DNA of 35,225 nucleotides, taken from contig JAHEGU010000033.1 in assembly GCA_024644945.1 (NCBI GenBank), positions 1-35,225 of the forward strand, in the 5' to 3' direction. This document shows positions 1 to 8,276 of the stretch, piece after piece; the first letter of the stretch is position 1; the number at the start of each line of letters is the position of its first letter. The position numbers and the translations under genes are program-made. Below the pieces are notes generated by a model. The model was not told the origin of the DNA and did no database searches. It saw only the letters and a list, made by a program, of their open reading frames with translations. This DNA is from Gammaproteobacteria bacterium. Lineage in GTDB: Bacteria; Pseudomonadota; Gammaproteobacteria; Arenicellales; Poriferihabitantaceae.

Positions 1-407
1 GGCTCAGCCGGCTCCAGGGCATCTCCATGTTGTAACAGCTCGATTGAAATATTATCGGGAGATCTGACAAATGCCATATGCCCGTCCCGCGGTGGTCGGT
101 TGATGATTACGCCCGCATCCACCAATCTTTGACATGTCTGGTAAATATTATCGACACGAAATGCCAGATGACCAAAATTACGACCCTCCGTATATCTCTC
201 CGGGTCCCAATTGTGGGTTAATTCAAGAACCGGCGCCCTCTCCTCTTGCGCGCGGCCCTCGTCTTCGGGCGCCGCCAGAAAGCAAAGGGTAAACCTCCCA
301 CCTTCATAATCATTACGACTGATTTCCACCATCCCAAGTTTGTCACGGTAGAAACTTAATGATTCTTCGAGGTCAGTGACTCGAACCATTGTATGCAGAT
401 ATTTCAT
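1..407 (-). CDS. gloA: Glyoxalase I (lactoylglutathione lyase), 3' end cut by window
   Basis: VOC-fold metalloenzyme expected to isomerise the methylglyoxal-glutathione hemithioacetal to S-lactoylglutathione in the cytosol. Only the first 135 residues are visible; the end lies outside the window. It opens MKYLHTMVRV and has the N-terminal strand with DLEESLSFYRDKLGM typical of GloA. All four expected metal ligands can be placed: His5, Glu62 (in VLELTHNW), His80 (in NFGHLAF) and Glu123 (in SIELLQHG). The start ATG at 405-407 has a GAGG Shine-Dalgarno six bases upstream. It is the last visible gene of a minus-strand operon and begins 18 bases after slyX. A general VOC-family lyase is possible, but the ligand set and the NFGHLAF block favour GloA. 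Confidence 0.85.
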   Translation of the reverse strand, partial: MKYLHTMVRVTDLEESLSFYRDKLGMVEISRNDYEGGRFTLCFLAAPEDEGRAQEERAPVLELTHNWDPERYTEGRNFGHLAFRVDNIYQTCQRLVDAGVIINRPPRDGHMAFVRSPDNISIELLQHGDALEPAE

Positions 408-425
408 TTAGTGCCTCAATTATGT

Positions 426-635
426 TTAGTAGTGTGGCGGTCGCTCAGCGTGTGGAGATACTTCACCGCTATCTTCGTATTTAGTCAACTTCTGATCCAG
501 CAGTCCTAATTGCCCTTTCAACAGATCGATTTGCTGCTGCTGATCACGAAGTAAATCACTGTATTGCTCCAACAGGCGCTCGTGCTCCATCACCACCAGT
601 TGCAGTCTGCTGACTTCTTCCTCTATTTCTTCCAT
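426..635 (-). CDS. slyX: SlyX family protein
   Basis: A 69-residue, almost entirely coiled-coil protein of the SlyX family, whose cellular function is not established. Residues 1-52 form a heptad-rich helix with many Glu, Gln and Leu. The C-terminus ends in ERPPHY, matching the family's conserved Pro-Pro-His-Tyr tail, and the length is normal for SlyX. It sits 12 bases after the M19 dipeptidase-like gene and 18 bases before glyoxalase I, on the same strand, so it is probably co-transcribed with both. No clear Shine-Dalgarno precedes its ATG. Confidence 0.9.
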   Translation of the reverse strand: MEEIEEEVSRLQLVVMEHERLLEQYSDLLRDQQQQIDLLKGQLGLLDQKLTKYEDSGEVSPHAERPPHY

Positions 636-647
636 GGGCTCGAATAA

Positions 648-1622
648 TTAGTGAGGCCCAAAGGAGGTCTCAAAAAACCGTAACCAGTTCAACCCCATGA
701 TTTTTTCAAGCTCCTGTTGGTTGAATCCTTTTTGCCGCAATCCTTGCGCGATATTTCCGTAATGAGTTGAATTGGCGAACCAGTCTGGTTGCTGGGGGAA
801 TCCGGCCTGGGCCGCTGAACCTTCTCCATAATCTGTAGTTTTGCTCCAGCGGCCGTTGCGCATCCACTCTACAATCGAATCCGGCTGATCCTGACACAAA
901 TCCGAACCTATGCCGATATGATCAATCCCCATGATCTCGGCAGTATCCGCTACCATCTCACAGAATTCTTCGCAGCTGCAACCTGGGCCGTTTCTGAGGT
1001 GAAATGGATACAGACTGAAACCCAGCATACCACCACTATCCCCCAAAGCTCTCAAGACCTCGTTGGACTTATTACGAAGGGCGGGCTCAAAGAACGTTGG
1101 ATTTGCATGGGTTATCGCGATCGGTCGTTGTGATAACTCAATTGCCTCCAGGGTCGATCGTTCGGCACTGTGGGACATATCCACAACCATACCAACTCGA
1201 TTCATTTCCCGTATCACCTGTTTGCCAAAACGTGTGATGCCGGGATCATTCTTTTCATAACAACCGGTCGCCAGAAGACTTTGATTATTGTAACTGAGCT
1301 GCATGAATCTCACCCCTAGAGAATAAAATATTTCCACCAGTGAAAAGTCATCCTCTATTGGAGAACAGTTTTGAAAACCGAATATCACGCCGGTCTTTCC
1401 GGCCTGCCTGGCCTCAGTAATGTCTTCCGCACTGCCCACGCGCATGATCAGGTCATTATTTTGCTCGAATAGCTGGTTCCACGCGCCTATATTGCGCAGT
1501 GTCTCAAGGGCAGTTTCGTGATAGGCGATGGTGACATGGACACAGTCAAGTCCACCTTTGCGCATTTGTCTAAAGATCTCCGAACTCCACCTGGAATACT
1601 GCAAAGCATCAATGGTAATCAT
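648..1622 (-). CDS. M19 (renal dipeptidase) family protein with altered metal site
   Basis: A 324-residue amidohydrolase-fold protein of the M19 membrane-dipeptidase family. Recognisable elements are KTGVIFGFQN (residues 76-85), GVRFMQLSYNNQ (103-114), VVDMSHS (146-152, His151), AITHAN (169-174, His172) and IGIGSDL (236-242, Asp241). The canonical N-terminal His-x-Asp zinc pair is absent: the protein opens MITIDALQYS. The bridging Glu of the usual GxEGG segment is replaced by Gln84. From memory, the Pseudomonas M19 protein near glycine betaine catabolism genes (PA5396) has the same pattern, so this looks like a subfamily trait rather than decay. The ATG shares one base (TGATG) with the stop of the upstream aldehyde dehydrogenase, implying translational coupling. 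There is no signal peptide. The substrate is unknown. Confidence 0.85.
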   Translation of the reverse strand: MITIDALQYSRWSSEIFRQMRKGGLDCVHVTIAYHETALETLRNIGAWNQLFEQNNDLIMRVGSAEDITEARQAGKTGVIFGFQNCSPIEDDFSLVEIFYSLGVRFMQLSYNNQSLLATGCYEKNDPGITRFGKQVIREMNRVGMVVDMSHSAERSTLEAIELSQRPIAITHANPTFFEPALRNKSNEVLRALGDSGGMLGFSLYPFHLRNGPGCSCEEFCEMVADTAEIMGIDHIGIGSDLCQDQPDSIVEWMRNGRWSKTTDYGEGSAAQAGFPQQPDWFANSTHYGNIAQGLRQKGFNQQELEKIMGLNWLRFFETSFGPH

Positions 1623-3061
1623 CAGTCCGCCTTGATATAACTGGTCTTGACCTGAGTGTAAAACTCCGCAGCATATTGACCCTGCTCGCGAGAGCCGAAA
1701 CTGGAATTTTTACGGCCGCCAAACGGGACATGGTAGTCTGTGCCAGAGGTGGGCAAATTAACCATTACACAGCCAGTCTTTGAATTTTTTCGGAAGTGTG
1801 TTGCCCGAGCAAGCGAAGAAGTAATAATACTCGAGGTCAATCCAAATTCTGTATCATTAGCGAGCGACAGTGCATGGTCGTAATCATCTGCTTTGATCAC
1901 ACAGGTCACCGGACCAAACACCTCTTCACGGTTTAACCGCATAGTGTTGTCACCGTTAACAAACAAAGCAGGCTGCATATAGTGACCCGGCGTCTCTCTC
2001 TCGAGCGTCTCGCCGCCACATATCAGCTCGGCGCCTTCTGCCCTGGCAATTTCAAGATAAGAAAGATTCTGGGCCAATTGTTTGTCATCAACTGCAGGGC
2101 CGATTTGCGAATCTGCATCCAGTGCATGCCCAATGGTCAACGCCGCCATACCTTGTTGCATCCGCGCCACAAACTCATCGTGCACGCCTTTAGTTACAAT
2201 CAGACGGGAAGAAGCCGTGCATTTCTGGCCCATACTAAAAAACGAGCCGTTTAATGCACAGGCCACGGCGGTATCCATATCTGCGTCATCCATCACCACC
2301 AGCGGGTTCTTGCTACCCATTTCCATCTGCAGCTTGGTTAGATTTAGCGCTGCCGCCTGCGCAATACGGCGACCCGTGTGCAGCGAACCGGTAAAGGTGA
2401 CCGCATCGATGTCCGGTGAATTGATAATCGCCTCACCGACCTTGCTGCCAGATCCAAGCACCATGTTGACCAGGCCTTTAGGCAGATCACTTTGATCGAT
2501 GATCTGCATCAACGCCACTGCACTGGCCGGGGTCAAATTAGCGGGCTTCCAGACCACACCATTGCCGTAGGCGATTGCCGGAGCGAGCTTCCAGGATGGC
2601 AGTGCGGTAGGGAAATTCCAAGGTGTGATGACCCCGACCACCCCTATGGGTTCACGACTGACCATTACCTCTACTCCGGATCGAGTAGATTCAGAAAAAT
2701 CTCCCATCTGCCGCAAGACTTCGGCACCGTAGTAAGTAAAAAACTGTCCTGCTCGATAAACTTCGCCCTTTCCCTCTGGCAATGTTTTGCCCTCCTCGCG
2801 GCTGAGCAACTCACCAAGTTCAGCTGAGCGTTCCATCAACTGCGAGCCTATGAACATCAGTGCGTTATATTTTTGCTCCAGACCACTGCGCGCCCATTTA
2901 ACCTGAGCCATTCGGGCAGCATCAATTGCCTGTCCTACCTGTTCGATGCTGGCCTGCGCATAGTTACCGATGACATCCCGCGTATCGGATGGATTGACGT
3001 TGTCCTGACTCGACTCTCCTTCGAGCCACTGACCGCCGATATAGTTTCGGGATTCGTTCAT
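1622..3061 (-). CDS. NAD(P)-dependent aldehyde dehydrogenase, alpha-ketoglutaric semialdehyde dehydrogenase-like
   Basis: Cytosolic ALDH-superfamily enzyme of 479 residues, the usual length, oxidising an aldehyde to its acid with NAD(P)+. Visible active-site elements are TPWNFP with Asn149, the cofactor-binding Lys172 in WKPAN, FTGS at 223-226, general base Glu247 in MEMGSKN, catalytic Cys281 in GQKCTASS, and the late EEVFGPV motif. The overall sequence resembles class III 2,5-dioxovalerate (alpha-ketoglutaric semialdehyde) dehydrogenases of hydroxyproline or sugar-acid breakdown; the exact substrate is inferred. It is the first gene of the minus-strand operon that continues with the M19-like protein, slyX and gloA. 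The 143 bases up to the divergent DUF3144 gene should contain its promoter. Confidence 0.9.
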   Translation of the reverse strand: MNESRNYIGGQWLEGESSQDNVNPSDTRDVIGNYAQASIEQVGQAIDAARMAQVKWARSGLEQKYNALMFIGSQLMERSAELGELLSREEGKTLPEGKGEVYRAGQFFTYYGAEVLRQMGDFSESTRSGVEVMVSREPIGVVGVITPWNFPTALPSWKLAPAIAYGNGVVWKPANLTPASAVALMQIIDQSDLPKGLVNMVLGSGSKVGEAIINSPDIDAVTFTGSLHTGRRIAQAAALNLTKLQMEMGSKNPLVVMDDADMDTAVACALNGSFFSMGQKCTASSRLIVTKGVHDEFVARMQQGMAALTIGHALDADSQIGPAVDDKQLAQNLSYLEIARAEGAELICGGETLERETPGHYMQPALFVNGDNTMRLNREEVFGPVTCVIKADDYDHALSLANDTEFGLTSSIITSSLARATHFRKNSKTGCVMVNLPTSGTDYHVPFGGRKNSSFGSREQGQYAAEFYTQVKTSYIKAD

Positions 3062-3204
3062 GATGGATTGCTTTCTGTGTGTTCTGTGGGTTGATTAGAT
3101 TGCGCACGCTACAGCTCGCCGGAAACGTGCCACGACCGCGAATAGTACCGCGAATACCGAAACAAGTTAAACTCACTCGCTTCTTACAAATCGATTAATG
3201 CGCC

Positions 3205-3483
3205 ATGTCTGACCCAGATGCTGACCAGTTCTATAAGCTGGCTGATTCCTTTATCAACCTTGCCAACGAACACTACCAAAAGGAGGGAGACGGTAAAGTC
3301 GGTTATGCGATGCTTTATGCTGCGGCCCGTTTCAACGCCTTTATCGTAGCGACCACTGCCGGAGATAAAACAGAGCTGGCTGCGGAAACCGCACCGGCAA
3401 CGGATTATTTTACCGAACAGTATCGTAAAATGTTTTCGGAGAATCTGGAAGATTATCACTCGAACTTTGAACAATACATTTAG
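3205..3483 (+). CDS. DUF3144 family protein
   Basis: A 92-residue acidic, soluble, helical protein of the DUF3144 family, whose function is unknown. Typical family features are the N-terminal FYKLADSFINLAN segment (residues 9-21) and YAMLYAAARFNAF (residues 33-45). There is no signal peptide or membrane segment. It is divergent from the aldehyde dehydrogenase and is followed 104 bases later by photolyase on the same strand. The start ATG has no strong Shine-Dalgarno; an AT-rich ATTAAT stretch lies five bases upstream. Confidence 0.8.
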   Translation: MSDPDADQFYKLADSFINLANEHYQKEGDGKVGYAMLYAAARFNAFIVATTAGDKTELAAETAPATDYFTEQYRKMFSENLEDYHSNFEQYI

Positions 3484-3575
3484 AGTCATATTGTGAGAAC
3501 ACCTTCAGTGGATACTAAATTCGGCCGGTGCCGGTCGAGCCAAAAAGCCTGCACAATGTTTTCACTTCCGAACCC

Positions 3576-3581
3576 TATAAT
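3576..3581 (+). promoter_or_regulatory. Candidate -10 box immediately upstream of phrB
   Basis: A perfect TATAAT ends six bases before the phrB ATG. Transcription from it would start at or next to the A of the start codon, giving a leaderless mRNA. The AGGGA just before the ATG is too close to act as a Shine-Dalgarno. No good -35 hexamer sits at 16-18 base spacing, which weakens the call. Confidence 0.35.
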
Positions 3582-3587
3582 CAGGGA

Positions 3588-5042
3588 ATGAAAAGCTCCG
3601 CTATCGTCTGGTTCCGAAGGGATCTCAGACTGAAAGATAATCCCGCCCTCAGCCATGCTATCGATCATCATGAACGGGTCATATTGGTATACATCCATGC
3701 CCCTGACGAGGAGGCGCCATGGCAACCCGGCGCGGCAACCAGATGGTGGCTGCACTATAGCCTCTCGAGTTTCCAGCGTTCGCTAACTGAGCATGGTGGG
3801 GAGCTGATACTGAGAAGTGGCGATAGCCTGCCAAACCTGATTTCACTTTGCTCGGAGTCCGGCGCCAAGGACGTGTACTGGAACAGGCTGTACGACCCGG
3901 CATTGGTCAACCGGGACAAAGCGATCAAGGAAGAGCTCGCAGCGCAAGGCATCAAAGCACATAGTTATAACGGAAGTTTATTGCGAGAGCCCTGGGAGGT
4001 ACATAAGGAAGACGGAACGATGTATCGGGTCTATACGCCTTTCAGTAAAAAGTATCTGCAGATGTCAGAAATTGAGGCGCCTCTCGATTCACCGCAACCG
4101 CTGCCTGCTGTCGATCACAAAGGAGTTTCGTTAAGTTTAGATCACTTGGCACTAACACCGACCATAGGCTGGGATAAGCAGTTCTTCTCCTGCTGGCGAC
4201 CCGGCGAGTCCGGGGCCATAGACGCCTTGCAAAAGTTCATTGAACAGGCTCTGCTGGATTATAGGAATGGCAGAGATCTACCCGCAACAGACGGTGTTTC
4301 TCGTTTATCTCCCCACCTCCATTTTGGTGAAATATCGCCACGACAAGTTTGGCATGAAGTTAAGTTTCATGCCGCCAAGCTAGAGGACGAAGGTGAAGAC
4401 GATGTGCAAAGCCGGACTCTGGCCTACTTGCGGCAATTGATCTGGCGTGATTTTGCTCACCATATCTTGTTTCATCTGCCACACACTGCGACCCAACCGT
4501 TTAATGAAAAGTTTTCTGGATTTGAATGGGATGACAACCAGTTGTTGCTTGAAGCGTGGCAGCGTGGGCAAACCGGTATCCCGCTGGTGGATGCCGGTAT
4601 GCGACAACTCTGGCAGACCGGCTGGATGCACAACAGGGTAAGAATGCTGGTGGCGTCGGTGCTTACCAAAAACGGGATGGTGCACTGGCTCGAGGGTGCC
4701 CGTTGGTTCTGGGACACATTGCTCGATGCCGATCTCGCAAATAATTCGATGGGCTGGCAATGGACGGCGGGGTGTGGTGTTGACGCCGCACCCTACTTTC
4801 GAATTTTCAGCCCCGCCAGACAGGGAGAGCGCTTTGATCCGTTGGGCAGCTATGTTAAAAAATGGGTGCCTGAACTGGCCGCGATCCCGGCTAAATATGT
4901 TCACCAGCCCTGGACTGCGCCCGCTAAAATACTTGAACAATCCGGCATCACTCTAGGCGAACACTATCCAGAGCCGGTGGTAGATCTTTCGGCATCGCGA
5001 AAGGAGGCGCTTGCACGATTCAAACGACTCAAGAATCCATAG
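3588..5042 (+). CDS. phrB: Deoxyribodipyrimidine photolyase (class I CPD photolyase)
   Basis: Light-driven flavoenzyme that splits cyclobutane pyrimidine dimers. It has 484 residues from this ATG. The N-terminal antenna-binding domain begins SSAIVWFRRDLRL and reaches about residue 130; the FAD domain covers about 205-475. Diagnostic blocks are RLSPHLHFGEISP (239-251), WMHNRVRM (346-353) and NNSMGWQWTAGCG (385-397), the last typical of class I CPD enzymes. A longer reading from GTG at 3528 adds 20 unrelated residues, so the ATG fits the family start. A consensus -10-like TATAAT (3576-3581) lies only six bases before this ATG, suggesting a leaderless message. FAD and probably an MTHF antenna would be cofactors. 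Confidence 0.95.
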   Translation: MKSSAIVWFRRDLRLKDNPALSHAIDHHERVILVYIHAPDEEAPWQPGAATRWWLHYSLSSFQRSLTEHGGELILRSGDSLPNLISLCSESGAKDVYWNRLYDPALVNRDKAIKEELAAQGIKAHSYNGSLLREPWEVHKEDGTMYRVYTPFSKKYLQMSEIEAPLDSPQPLPAVDHKGVSLSLDHLALTPTIGWDKQFFSCWRPGESGAIDALQKFIEQALLDYRNGRDLPATDGVSRLSPHLHFGEISPRQVWHEVKFHAAKLEDEGEDDVQSRTLAYLRQLIWRDFAHHILFHLPHTATQPFNEKFSGFEWDDNQLLLEAWQRGQTGIPLVDAGMRQLWQTGWMHNRVRMLVASVLTKNGMVHWLEGARWFWDTLLDADLANNSMGWQWTAGCGVDAAPYFRIFSPARQGERFDPLGSYVKKWVPELAAIPAKYVHQPWTAPAKILEQSGITLGEHYPEPVVDLSASRKEALARFKRLKNP

Positions 5043-5132
5043 CTGAAAACACCTTGATCCAATCACCTCAAAACTCTTCGGAGATTCCTGGCCAGTGAAA
5101 AGGTAGCGCGCATCGGAAGTTGTTGTTGCGCG

Positions 5133-5153
5133 TTTCGGACAACAGGTCCGAAA
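5133..5153. repeat. Perfect 8-bp inverted repeat between phrB and the EamA gene
   Basis: TTTCGGAC and GTCCGAAA flank a five-base AACAG loop. It could be a regulator operator ahead of the EamA transporter or a hairpin after phrB. There is no T-run on either side, so an ordinary intrinsic terminator is unlikely. Confidence 0.55.
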
Positions 5154-5194
5154 GTTGCGATTAACATATCGTAGTAAGAGCTAGAATCTGGAGC

Positions 5195-6112
5195 ATGCCA
5201 AGCAAGCCTAAAATGGGTGTCCTTGAATGGATTTTCCTGTTGATTCTATCTGTCCTATGGGGTGGATCATTCTTTTTAGCCCAAGTCGCCGTGCAGGAAG
5301 TGCCGCCGCTCACCCTGGTCCTTTATCGAGTAGGCGTTGCCGCGCTTACGCTTTATGTTTACCTGCGGCTCAGCGGCAGAAAAGTTCCTGCAGGCATTCG
5401 GATATGGATCGCATTTTTCATAATGGGGCTCATCAATAACGCGATTCCGTTCAGTCTTCTTTTCTGGGGGCAAACTCAGATTGCCAGCGGTCTGGCCTCG
5501 ATTCTCAATGCGACTGCTCCGATCTTTACCGTAGCTGTTGCCCATTTCACCACCCAGGATGAGCGCTTTGATCCTGCACGCGTAATTGGAGTCGGTATAG
5601 GTGTTGTTGGCGTTGTGGTGATGATTGGCATTGATTTTGGCGCAAACCGAACCAATCCGCCCCTTGCAATGCTGGCATGTCTAGGCGCTGCACTATCCTA
5701 TGCGTTTGCGTTCGTCTTTGGTCGAAGATTCGCTGCCATGAACGTAGGCCCGGCTCGCGTAGCATTTGGCCAATTGACGGCGTCAACGGTGTTGATGGTG
5801 CCATGCGTAATGGTGATCGATCCTTTGGTGTTACCCGCGGACCTTTCAATATCCGCACTCTTAGCGGTGGTGACGCTGGCCTTGTTCAGCACTGCGCTCG
5901 CGTATATCCTTTATTTTCGCATCCTGGCTGCGGGCGGCGCCACCAATATGTCTCTGGTTACACTGCTGGTGCCGGTAAGCGCGGTTCTGCTCGGCTCGAT
6001 GTTCCTTTCAGAACAATTGCGACCAACCGACTTCCTCGGAATGACCTTGATCAGTCTTGGACTCGTTGCCATCGATGGAAGAGTATTCAAGACTTTGAGG
6101 CATCGGGCGTAA
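5195..6112 (+). CDS. EamA/DMT superfamily transporter
   Basis: A 305-residue inner-membrane protein with about ten hydrophobic helices arranged as two EamA repeats, roughly residues 10-145 and 155-295. Repeat one begins with the typical LWGGSFF motif (21-27) and the later AYILYF segment is also characteristic. The family exports or imports small metabolites such as amino acids, and the substrate cannot be read from sequence. The ATG is preceded by GGAG only one base away, too close to be ideal; a TAGAAT stretch lies seven bases upstream. Its last 26 bases overlap tail-to-tail with the minus-strand flavoprotein gene. Confidence 0.9.
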   Translation: MPSKPKMGVLEWIFLLILSVLWGGSFFLAQVAVQEVPPLTLVLYRVGVAALTLYVYLRLSGRKVPAGIRIWIAFFIMGLINNAIPFSLLFWGQTQIASGLASILNATAPIFTVAVAHFTTQDERFDPARVIGVGIGVVGVVVMIGIDFGANRTNPPLAMLACLGAALSYAFAFVFGRRFAAMNVGPARVAFGQLTASTVLMVPCVMVIDPLVLPADLSISALLAVVTLALFSTALAYILYFRILAAGGATNMSLVTLLVPVSAVLLGSMFLSEQLRPTDFLGMTLISLGLVAIDGRVFKTLRHRA

Positions 6113-7220
6113 GTCGATTGATGACTTCATCAGCAATAGCCAGGCAGGAAGTCAGGCCGGGGGATTCAATGCCCAGACAATGGACCATCCCCGGGACGCC
6201 GTGGTCTCCAGGCCCAAGAATTTTAAAATCAGTCTGCGCGCTCCCTGAAACAGATATTTTCGGCCGTATTCCAGCATAGTCAGGCGACAGCATTCCCGGC
6301 TTGAGTCCCGGCCAATACCGGCGAATACTTCGGTAAAAATCTTTTACTCGCGAAGGGTCCACCTTAAGACTTTCGTGGGCGCCGCAAGCCTTTTCGACGT
6401 CAGGCCCAAAGCGCGCGTTTCCGGACAGATCCAATGCCAGATGAATGCCCAACCCACCGGGCACCGGGGCCGGATAAATCAACCGTGAAAATGGCGTTTT
6501 TCCATTCAGTCGAAAATAATTTCCCTTTGAGAACTTTGCTTCAGGAAGTTTTTCAGTCTTAAGGCCCAAAGTATGATGGGCGAGATCCACCGCCCCTAAT
6601 CCGGCACTATTGACCACCTCATTGGCCTCGACCCACAGAGCCTTTCCTTGGTTATTAACCTCAAGCGCTATAGGAGATTGATCGGCCCTGATCAGGTGCA
6701 CGTCAGATAAAAAACAGATCTGTCCTCCATTCGCTTCGAGGTCCGCCTGCAGACCCAGCATCAGACCGTGGCTATCTACAATACCAGTCGAAGGTGAATA
6801 CAAGGCGCCCAGACAAACAAGTTCTGGCTCAAGGGTTCGAGCTTCCTTACTCGAAAGCCATTGCAGATCGGATACACCGTTTTCAAGTCCGCGTCTTCTT
6901 AACCTCTCTATTGTTTCAAGTTCGTCTTCAGACGCAGCCACGATTAGTTTTCCCAGACGCCGTGTGGCAATTCCTCGCTCTTCGCAATATTGATAGAGTC
7001 TGTGCTTACCACGGACACACAATTCAGCTTTTAGCGAACCAGGAGGATAGTAAATACCGGCATGTATCACTTCTGAATTACGAGAGCTGACTTCTTCACC
7101 AATACCCTGATTGCGCTCCAGCATCAGCACCTCTCTGCCGGCTTTCGCCAGCGCTGCAGCGCAGGCAAGACCTACTACTCCTGCACCAACGACGACAGTT
7201 TGTGAATGTAAATCGGACAA
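6087..7220 (-). CDS. FAD-dependent oxidoreductase, L-2-hydroxyglutarate oxidase-like (DAO fold)
   Basis: A 377-residue flavoprotein of the D-amino-acid oxidase fold. The Rossmann FAD site VVGAGVVGLACA is at residues 10-21. EEVSSRNSEVIHAGIYY (43-59), with the SSRNSEV and HAGIYY motifs, is characteristic of the L-2-hydroxyglutarate dehydrogenase/oxidase group, as is the C-terminal IESPGLTSCLAIA. It probably oxidises a 2-hydroxyacid, passing electrons to oxygen or quinone. The best start is TTG at 7218-7220, 21 bases after gentisate dioxygenase and probably in its operon; no strong Shine-Dalgarno is visible. The 3' end overlaps the EamA gene by 26 bases. Whether L-2-hydroxyglutarate itself is the substrate is uncertain. 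Confidence 0.85.
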   Translation of the reverse strand: MSDLHSQTVVVGAGVVGLACAAALAKAGREVLMLERNQGIGEEVSSRNSEVIHAGIYYPPGSLKAELCVRGKHRLYQYCEERGIATRRLGKLIVAASEDELETIERLRRRGLENGVSDLQWLSSKEARTLEPELVCLGALYSPSTGIVDSHGLMLGLQADLEANGGQICFLSDVHLIRADQSPIALEVNNQGKALWVEANEVVNSAGLGAVDLAHHTLGLKTEKLPEAKFSKGNYFRLNGKTPFSRLIYPAPVPGGLGIHLALDLSGNARFGPDVEKACGAHESLKVDPSRVKDFYRSIRRYWPGLKPGMLSPDYAGIRPKISVSGSAQTDFKILGPGDHGVPGMVHCLGIESPGLTSCLAIADEVINRLTPDASKS

Positions 7221-7241
7221 ATCCGTAGATCGAGGCTGTGG

Positions 7242-8276
7242 CTACCCCCGGGACTCTCTCCACAGGCCGAGTTTTTTCTGCACCGGCCTATCAGAATAAC
7301 TGAACAACACTGCATCGCTTAAGGCAATATGGCTTACCGGGAACCAGCTGGGCACGACAAAAATGTCATGGGGTTTCCATTCGCACTCCGTGTCCCCAAT
7401 TACCGACTTACCCTGTCCTTCCACAATCACAAACACCGTTGCATCTGTACTGCGATATGACTCAGTGGTAAATCCGACAGGAAGCAATTGCATGAATGTA
7501 CCGATCGTTGGCATCGCGTAATCACCGCTGACTGGATTGATATAGCGCATCTTGAGCCCGTGACAGATATCCCATTGCTGCTGCTGACGCAGAGCTTCAA
7601 GGGCTTCCCTAGTGCGCTCATAAGGATAGTTGAATACAGGAGAAGTGGGCGTTCCTTGCGTGTAATCCACTGGCAGCAAACCCTCACCGTATCGCGCCAT
7701 CGAATCTCCTTCTGGTCTTGTCAGAGGCTGCTCGTCCTGCTCCAGCATCTCCGCAAAAGATGCATCAAAAAACTGCACCATAGGAATATCCAGACCGTCT
7801 AACCAAATCATCGGCTGATCGCTTTCATTTCCATGATCATGCCATTCCCAACTAGGGGTTATGACAAAGTCACCCGCCTCCATTCGGGTTTTCTCGCCAC
7901 CGACAGCGGTATGTGCACCGGAACCTTCGATCACAAAGCGCAGGGCCGACTGTGTATGTCGATGGGCTGGAGCCACCTCACCGGGTTTAACCAGTTGCAG
8001 TCCGGCATAAAGTGAGCTGGTGATTCGAGACTGACCTCTCAAGCCTGGATTTTCCAGGATCAACACTCGGCGTTCGGCCTCCTTGGCACTAATCAGTTCA
8101 CCTGCCTCTAACAGATATTCTCGCACGATGGGATAGTGCCATAGATATGGCACGCAACCAGACCCCGGTTCCTTGGTCACCAGGTCGCTCAGCACCGACC
8201 ACAACGGTGTCAGGTGGTCCGGGTCGATTTTGTTGTAAAATGACCGCCGTTCGGGCGTATCGGCTGGGTTACTCAT
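7242..8276 (-). CDS. Gentisate 1,2-dioxygenase (bicupin)
   Basis: Cytosolic Fe(II) dioxygenase expected to open the ring of gentisate to maleylpyruvate. The 344-residue length is normal for the family. The N-terminal cupin carries the iron ligands His105 and His107 in PAHRHTQSALRF (103-114) and His146 in PSWEWHDHGN (141-150). A second cupin follows at roughly residues 245-335, with VEGQGKSVIGD and PHDIFVVPSW. It is followed by the L-2-hydroxyglutarate-oxidase-like gene, probably in the same transcript. The related salicylyl-CoA hydroxylase-like gene lies 4 kb away, which supports a gentisate route. No maleylpyruvate isomerase or fumarylpyruvate hydrolase is in the window. Close relatives acting on 1-hydroxy-2-naphthoate or salicylate cannot be excluded. 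Confidence 0.9.
   Translation of the reverse strand: MSNPADTPERRSFYNKIDPDHLTPLWSVLSDLVTKEPGSGCVPYLWHYPIVREYLLEAGELISAKEAERRVLILENPGLRGQSRITSSLYAGLQLVKPGEVAPAHRHTQSALRFVIEGSGAHTAVGGEKTRMEAGDFVITPSWEWHDHGNESDQPMIWLDGLDIPMVQFFDASFAEMLEQDEQPLTRPEGDSMARYGEGLLPVDYTQGTPTSPVFNYPYERTREALEALRQQQQWDICHGLKMRYINPVSGDYAMPTIGTFMQLLPVGFTTESYRSTDATVFVIVEGQGKSVIGDTECEWKPHDIFVVPSWFPVSHIALSDAVLFSYSDRPVQKKLGLWRESRG

Noticed and set aside
3528-3587. GTG-initiated N-terminal extension of photolyase
   Set aside because: The extra 20 residues have no counterpart in photolyases, and the ATG at 3588 matches the family start.
4380-4940. 186-codon minus-strand ORF opposite phrB
   Set aside because: It is a shadow of the photolyase gene; its composition is Arg/Pro/His-rich and it resembles no family.
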